Program-made: the position numbers and the translations under genes
Notes under the pieces: generated by a model
What the model saw: only the letters and a program-made list of their open reading frames with translations
Database searches by the model: none
What the model was told of the DNA's origin: nothing
From: Hymenobacter negativus
GTDB lineage: Bacteria; Bacteroidota; Bacteroidia; Cytophagales; Hymenobacteraceae
DNA: 64,000 nucleotides
Reading direction: 5' to 3'
Assembly: GCF_017571495.1 (NCBI RefSeq)
Contig: NZ_JAGETZ010000017.1
Location: 62,001 to 126,000 of the forward strand
Shown: positions 60,026 through 64,000 of the stretch, piece after piece
Position numbering within the stretch: the first letter of the stretch is position 1
Layout: each line of letters opens with the position of its first letter

Positions 60026-60394
60026 TTAGCCGGGCATCTCTGCCAAGCTCACCGTCAGTACTTGTTCCAGTTCCGTCCGATGGGCATTGCCCCATTGCTC
60101 CATCACTTCAATCACCGGCAGCAGGGACCGGCCCAGGTCAGTGAGGTGGTATTCTACTTTAGGCGGCAATTCGGGGAAGATGGTTTTGCCAACCAGGCCA
60201 TGCTGCTCCAGCTCCGATAGCTGCACGTTGAGCACGCGCCGCGTGGCGCCGGGGATGCTGCGCTGCATGGCGCTGGGCCGCTGAATGCCTTGGGCAATGC
60301 AAGCGAGCAGGGTGGATTTCCATTTGCCGTGCAAGACTTCCTTGGTGAGGACGGAGCCGCAGGCCAGGGTATTGGCAATTTTCTTCTGGTACAT
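60026..60394 (-). CDS. HxlR-family winged-helix regulator
   Basis: A 122-residue DNA-binding regulator. The HxlR/MarR-like wing-helix core is visible: LHGKWKSTLLACIAQGIQRP, then RSIPGATRRVLNVQLSELEQ (recognition helix) and GLVGKTIFPELPPKVEYHLT (wing). HxlR proteins often sense quinones, aldehydes or similar electrophiles and control a divergent oxidoreductase. Here a divergent SDR gene starts 191 bases away. There is no conserved redox Cys in the usual N-terminal place. C12 in LACGSVL and C32 in LLACIAQ are present, so redox sensing is possible but unproven. Confidence 0.9.
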   Translation of the reverse strand: MYQKKIANTLACGSVLTKEVLHGKWKSTLLACIAQGIQRPSAMQRSIPGATRRVLNVQLSELEQHGLVGKTIFPELPPKVEYHLTDLGRSLLPVIEVMEQWGNAHRTELEQVLTVSLAEMPG

Positions 60395-60457
60395 CGGGGA
60401 GTTGGTTGGGTTAAAAATGCGAACTCGGGAATAGGGATTAAAACCGCCCTATGAGCT

Positions 60458-60484
60458 AAAAGTATCGGTAGCCGAATAACTTTT
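60458..60484. promoter_or_regulatory. Possible HxlR operator in the divergent region
   Basis: AAAAGTATCGG and CCGAATAACTTTT form an imperfect inverted repeat centred between the divergent HxlR and SDR genes. HxlR binds dyad sites in such regions. The match is loose, so this is only a candidate. Confidence 0.3.
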
Positions 60485-60585
60485 CCGTACTTGTCGGGGC
60501 TTCCCCCGCGCTGGAATTTTGCTTCGTGAACCGCGCATCCTTTGCGCAGCAAGCGTCACGCAAATCAACTAATCCATTCAATAGC

Positions 60586-61317
60586 ATGGGAAAACTCACC
60601 GGAAAAGTAGCCGTCATTACCGGCGGTACTTCAGGCATGGCATTGGCCACCGCCAAATTATTTGTGGAAGAAGGCGCCTACGTCTTCATCACGGGCCGCA
60701 ACCAAGAGAAGCTCGACGAAGCCGTGCGCACCGTCGGCCGCAATGTGACAGGAGTGCTGGGCGACGCGGCTAACTTGGCCGACCTCGACCGCCTGTACGA
60801 AACGGTTCGGCGGGAAAAGGGCAAAATCGATGTGCTCTTTGCCAGCGCGGGGGCGGCCGGCTTCGGCAAACTGGGGGAGATTACCGAGGACCTCTTCGAT
60901 ACCATCTTCGACCTGAACGTGCGCGGCACGCTCTTCACGGTGCAGAAAGCGCTGCCCCTGTTCGCGGCGGGAGGCTCCATTGTGCTCAATGGGTCGGGGG
61001 CCTCCATCAAAGGGTACCCCGCCAACAGCGTGTACAGCGCCAGCAAAGCGACGCTTCGGGCATTCGTGCGCGGGTGGCTAGTGGACTTGCAGGACCGTCG
61101 CATCCGGGTCAACCTGCTGAGCCCGGGCGCGATTGACACGCCGATGATGGCCGCCACCGGCCCAGAATTTGTGGCCCAAGTTGCCGCAATGATTCCGCGT
61201 GGCGAGATGGGCCGCCCAGAGGAGATTGCCGCGGCCGCCCTGTTCCTGGCTTCTCCGGATGCCAGCTTCGTAAACGGCATCGAACTCTTCGTAGATGGCG
61301 GCATGGGTCAAATTTAG
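60586..61317 (+). CDS. Short-chain dehydrogenase/reductase (SDR), divergent from HxlR
   Basis: NAD(P)-dependent oxidoreductase of 243 residues, started at the ATG at 60586 (MGKLTGKVAVITGGTSGMAL). The upstream 20 codons in frame are unlikely. Glycine motif TGGTSGMALATAKLF (the usual TGxxxGIG is TGxxxGMA here). A catalytic Ser in NGSGASIKG and YSASKATLRAF with the Tyr-Lys pair follow, then the LSPGAIDTPMM loop and a C-terminal INGIELFVDGGM-like end. Probably the regulated partner of the HxlR gene, perhaps for aldehyde or quinone detoxification. Substrate unknown. Confidence 0.92.
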   Translation: MGKLTGKVAVITGGTSGMALATAKLFVEEGAYVFITGRNQEKLDEAVRTVGRNVTGVLGDAANLADLDRLYETVRREKGKIDVLFASAGAAGFGKLGEITEDLFDTIFDLNVRGTLFTVQKALPLFAAGGSIVLNGSGASIKGYPANSVYSASKATLRAFVRGWLVDLQDRRIRVNLLSPGAIDTPMMAATGPEFVAQVAAMIPRGEMGRPEEIAAAALFLASPDASFVNGIELFVDGGMGQI

Positions 61318-61439
61318 ATTGGCTTGCCCCAACCATTCCCTTGTCTCAGTACGACAGCTACGAAGCTTCCGGGGCGGGCCAAGTGCGGGCGGAGTAGCGT
61401 AGCGGCGATTGGTTTGTAGAAGCTGACTGCCCAAAAGCC

Positions 61440-61497
61440 AAAAGCCGCGTAGCGGTGACAGACCCAGTTGGAAATCTGTCACGGCTACGCGGCTTTT
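61440..61497. repeat. 23-bp near-perfect hairpin repeat (AAGCCGCGTAGCGGTGACAG family)
   Basis: AAAAGCCGCGTAGCGGTGAC.. (61440-61462) pairs with TCTGTCACGGCTACGCGGCT.. (61475-61497) with one mismatch and a 12-base loop. The left arm matches the inner arm at 37420-37439. Confidence 0.75.
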
Positions 61498-61547
61498 CTC
61501 GTCCCAATTACGGGGGGTACGAACCTGCGGCGCTGGGGACGTTTCTC

Positions 61548-61832
61548 AAGCAGGTGGACTGGGACGGCACGTTCGCCTACTTGCCCGTGTGCATCGTGGC
61601 CCTCACTCCGTTACTCAGCCACACCGTCACTATTTCCCCCAACCCGGCCCACGGCGGCGCGGTCATGCTCACAGGCACCGCGCCCGGCACGCTGATTACG
61701 GTGCTCGATGCGCTGGGCCGCCCCGTTACGACGGCCATATACGATGCTGCCGGCACGGCCCCGCTGGCACTGCCGACGCGCGTGTACGTGGTCCGCGCCG
61801 GCAGTAAGGCGTCACGCTTGGCAGTGGAGTAG
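61548..61832 (+). pseudogene. Orphan T9SS sorting domain (detached C-terminus)
   Basis: In one frame: QVDWDGTFAYLPVCIVALTP, ISPNPAHGGAVMLTGTAPGT, VLDALGRPVTT, then VYVVRAGSKASRLAVE and a stop. This aligns with the last 95 residues of the 46-kb protein (QVDRDGTANYSPVRSV, VFPNPAHGG, VFDALGREVAS, VYVVRAGNKAVRLTVE), with a short deletion before VYVV. No signal peptide or body precedes it. The upstream frame (ATG-like codon at 61455) is unrelated repeat sequence. It is best read as the broken-off end of a surface-protein gene. Confidence 0.85.
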
Positions 61833-62103
61833 GGGCTGCTTTCTTTTCCCGCTAGCTATTGGCCTCCCCAACCTGCCCACGTCCAGACGGACTCCATAGG
61901 CATCGGCACCATCGAGCCCAACGCTCCGACTGAGTTCGGCATCTTGAGCAGCAGAGCCTGAAAGCCCAAGCCACAGCCATCCTGGAAACCTTCGAGGCCG
62001 GGCGGTGGCGACTGGCTGTCGGAGGGGGAAACGCAGGCGCGGGGTAGGGTAGCGCCGCGCCGACATGTCAGCTACTATATACCCGTGCTTGCGCTGCATT
62101 CCG

Positions 62104-62111
62104 TACTTTTG
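62104..62111 (+). promoter_or_regulatory. -7 box (TACTTTTG) ahead of the kinase gene
   Basis: Exact TAnnTTTG match, 49 bases before the ATG at 62160. A TTG lies only 12 bases upstream, too close for the usual -33 box. Confidence 0.45.
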
Positions 62112-62159
62112 ACAGCCATTTACGGTGGGGCATGATGCTCTGTTCGTTGCGGAGCCTCT

Positions 62160-64000
62160 ATGCTTTACCTCCTTGCGCTATTCCGACTGCGAGTTTCCAG
62201 CCGGCGTATGCCGCTGGCTGGCTGGGTGCTGGGCACACTGCTTCTGCTATCGGGGCTGGTTTCGGCCGGCCCGCCCGCGCCCAGCCCGGCCCAGGTAGCC
62301 GGTTACCAGCGCCGGCTGCGAGCCGTGCCACTCGGCCATGCCTATTGGGATGCCCGCAACGACTCGCTTCGGCAAATGCTGACCGGGCAGCACGCCGATA
62401 CCCTGCGCCTGCAAACCCTTACCCACCTCTTCCACCTCACCGACTTGTCGCAGGAGGCGCTGCCTGCCCTGCTGCTTGAGCACCGCGAGGCCCTGCGGCT
62501 GGCCACCCGCCTGCACTACCCCGAGCAGGTGCCATTACGGCAGGTGGTAGCGTTTGATGAGTTGGCGGTGCAGTCGGAGCCTCGCCTGCTAGCCATGCGC
62601 GACACCCTGCTCGCGGCTCTGCGTGCCTACGATGCGTTGGGCAGCGGGCCGCAGCCCTACCTGTTAGAGTGGATAAAGGCCGTCAATGCCGAGTTGAAGC
62701 AGCCGGAGGCTAACCGGGCATTCTTCACGCGGCGGCTAGCCTATGAGCAGCAGCACGGCAACGTGATGAACACCGCCATCTGCTACCGCATGCTGGGCAG
62801 CTACTACGGGGCGATGGGCGATTACAACCAAGCCATCAGCCAACGACTGCGCGCTGCTGAGCTGTTTCGCACTTGCTCGGCCTTCCGGTATTATAATGAG
62901 TTGGGGGCCATCGGCATCATGTATACCGAGTGGGGCAACCATGCCCGCGCCCTGGATTACCTGCAAAAGGCGCTGACCCTGCCCGGTGTGGCCCCCGAAA
63001 CCTACTACGGGGCCATGAACCACACCTTGGCGCGGGCCTGCTTCCAGCTGGGGCGCTACACCGAGGCCCTGCGCTACAATGCCAACGCCCTGCGCCCGTA
63101 CCACCCCCCGGCTACCGTGTCGGCCTACGACCGCGCCCTGGCCCTGGTGCAGCAAAGTGCCATCTTGCTGGCCCTGGGCCGCCCGGCCGCTGCCCGCATC
63201 CCCTTAGTAGCCGGCCAACACCTGGCCGATTCGCTGCACCTGCCGCTCCGGTCCTACGCTGGCTACTGCGAGCTGCAGGCCACTTGGGCCCACTACTACG
63301 CTGCCACCGGCCAGGGTGCGCTGGCCCTGCGAGCCTGGGAGGCCGCCCTGCGCCAGGCGCGGCAAGAGCACCAGGCGGCCCTCTGCCTCACCTACCTGCG
63401 CGGGCTGGCTACCAGCTGCCGGCAGCAGGGCCAGGGCGGCCAGGCTGCCACCTACAGCCTGGCCGCCCTGGCCCTGGCCGATACCTTGCAGGCCGCGCAG
63501 GTGGCTACCCGCGTGGCCCGGTACGAGTTTGAGCAGGTCGACCACGTCCAGCAAACCCGCCTTGCGCGCCTGGGCCGCGTCCAGCGGCGCACCACCGCCC
63601 AGGTACAGCAGCAGCGCACGGTGCTGGGCAGCCTGCTGGTGGGCCTGGCGGGGCTGGGCGGGCTAGCCGTGCTGCTCTGGCGCACTACCCGCCGGCTGCG
63701 GCGCACCAACCTCGTGCTGGCCGCCCAGCAGCAGCAGCTCAAAGCCCAGGCCCTGCGCCTGGGTGAGTTGGATGCGGCCAAAAACCAGTTCTTTGCCAAC
63801 GTCAGCCATGAGCTGCGCACGCCCCTGACCCTGGTGCTGGCTCCCCTCGACTCGGTGCTGGCCGACCCGGCGCAGCCCCTGCCCGCGGCCGTGCGTGCCC
63901 CCGTGGCCCTGGCTCACCGCCAGGCCCGGCGCCTCAGCGAACTCGTAGACCGCATCCTGGACCTGACCAAGCTGCAAGCTGGCCGGCTGCCGGTGCAGGC
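62160..64000 (+). CDS. TPR-containing sensor histidine kinase, 5' part
   Basis: The gene starts at the ATG at 62160 (MLYLLALFRLRVSSRRMPLA) and runs past the end of the window, so only about 613 codons are seen. A hydrophobic N-terminal segment (about 22-36) is followed by a TPR region (about 45-470, e.g. YRMLGSYYGAMGDYNQAISQ and NHARALDYLQKALTL). A coiled-coil comes next, then a membrane segment (about 490-508, VLGSLLVGLAGLGGLAVLLW) and the HisKA domain with NVSHELRTPLTLVL, whose His is the phosphoacceptor. The ATPase part, and possibly receiver and AraC domains as in hybrid regulators, would lie beyond the window. Not the same class as the HisKA_3 kinase at 42636. Confidence 0.9.
   Translation, partial: MLYLLALFRLRVSSRRMPLAGWVLGTLLLLSGLVSAGPPAPSPAQVAGYQRRLRAVPLGHAYWDARNDSLRQMLTGQHADTLRLQTLTHLFHLTDLSQEALPALLLEHREALRLATRLHYPEQVPLRQVVAFDELAVQSEPRLLAMRDTLLAALRAYDALGSGPQPYLLEWIKAVNAELKQPEANRAFFTRRLAYEQQHGNVMNTAICYRMLGSYYGAMGDYNQAISQRLRAAELFRTCSAFRYYNELGAIGIMYTEWGNHARALDYLQKALTLPGVAPETYYGAMNHTLARACFQLGRYTEALRYNANALRPYHPPATVSAYDRALALVQQSAILLALGRPAAARIPLVAGQHLADSLHLPLRSYAGYCELQATWAHYYAATGQGALALRAWEAALRQARQEHQAALCLTYLRGLATSCRQQGQGGQAATYSLAALALADTLQAAQVATRVARYEFEQVDHVQQTRLARLGRVQRRTTAQVQQQRTVLGSLLVGLAGLGGLAVLLWRTTRRLRRTNLVLAAQQQQLKAQALRLGELDAAKNQFFANVSHELRTPLTLVLAPLDSVLADPAQPLPAAVRAPVALAHRQARRLSELVDRILDLTKLQAGRLPVQ

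Larger units (their letters stand above)
61318..62159. other. Repeat-rich intergenic region
   Basis: 842 bases. Contains the hairpin at 61440-61497, the orphan sorting domain at 61548-61832 and, just before the kinase, a -7 box (TACTTTTG at 62104-62111). 61390-61420 (GGAGTAGCGTAGCGGCGATT..) resembles the repeats at 37365. 61840-62100 shows no gene I can support. Confidence 0.5.

Overview
The window looks like the chromosome of a high-GC Bacteroidota, most likely a Hymenobacter-type Cytophagales. The reasons are type IX secretion (T9SS) sorting domains on very large surface proteins, a TonB-dependent receptor with a carboxypeptidase-like N-terminal extension, DUF3857 proteins, TAnnTTTG-type promoter boxes, and many small palindromic dispersed repeats. 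The genus assignment is inference. I recognised no rRNA, tRNA, CRISPR array or complete insertion sequence.

Layout. 1-6.5 kb: end of a DUF2490 protein, an Hsp20 chaperone, a DegP/HtrA protease, a stand-alone AAA ATPase and an ALDH7-type aldehyde dehydrogenase. 6.5-7.1 kb: a small exported protein on the minus strand. 7.1-20.5 kb: a minus-strand assimilatory sulfate reduction cluster. In transcription order it reads promoter, S-box (SAM) riboswitch, cysH (APS reductase type), cysD, cysN, cobA, cysJ, a TonB-dependent receptor, cysI, and a fusion of precorrin-2 dehydrogenase with a TauE/SafE exporter. Together these encode sulfate activation, reduction to sulfide, siroheme supply for CysI, and probably handling of excess sulfite. 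Four junctions in this cluster, and the region upstream of the neighbouring sigma gene, carry the same paired inverted-repeat element.

20.8-23.7 kb: ECF sigma factor, putative membrane anti-sigma partner and a DUF4097-like exported protein. 24-30.8 kb: a 2273-residue beta-helix T9SS protein. 31-42.6 kb: an exported PPC/DUF296 protein, a TPR plus MORN/YwqK repeat protein of about 1100 residues, two DUF3857 proteins (one with an intact transglutaminase triad, one without), an Omp28-like T9SS protein and a DUF4442 hotdog protein. 42.6-45.3 kb: a TPR sensor kinase and a NarL-type response regulator. 45.4 kb: a dead azoreductase gene.

46.4-56.3 kb: a 3317-residue T9SS protein built from repeated Ig-like, FG-GAP, IPT, LamG and FN3 modules. 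Its C-terminal module is shared with the 24-kb protein. 56.9-61.8 kb: a frameshifted remnant of a similar protein and an orphan T9SS sorting domain, which flank an AraC/SDR pair and a divergent HxlR/SDR pair. The window ends inside a TPR-containing histidine kinase.

The strongest observations are the S-box-led sulfate operon with its fused siroheme/sulfite-exporter protein and embedded outer-membrane receptor, the paired-repeat family filling its junctions, and the modular growth and decay of the T9SS surface proteins. All function calls come from reading the sequence only; no database search was run.
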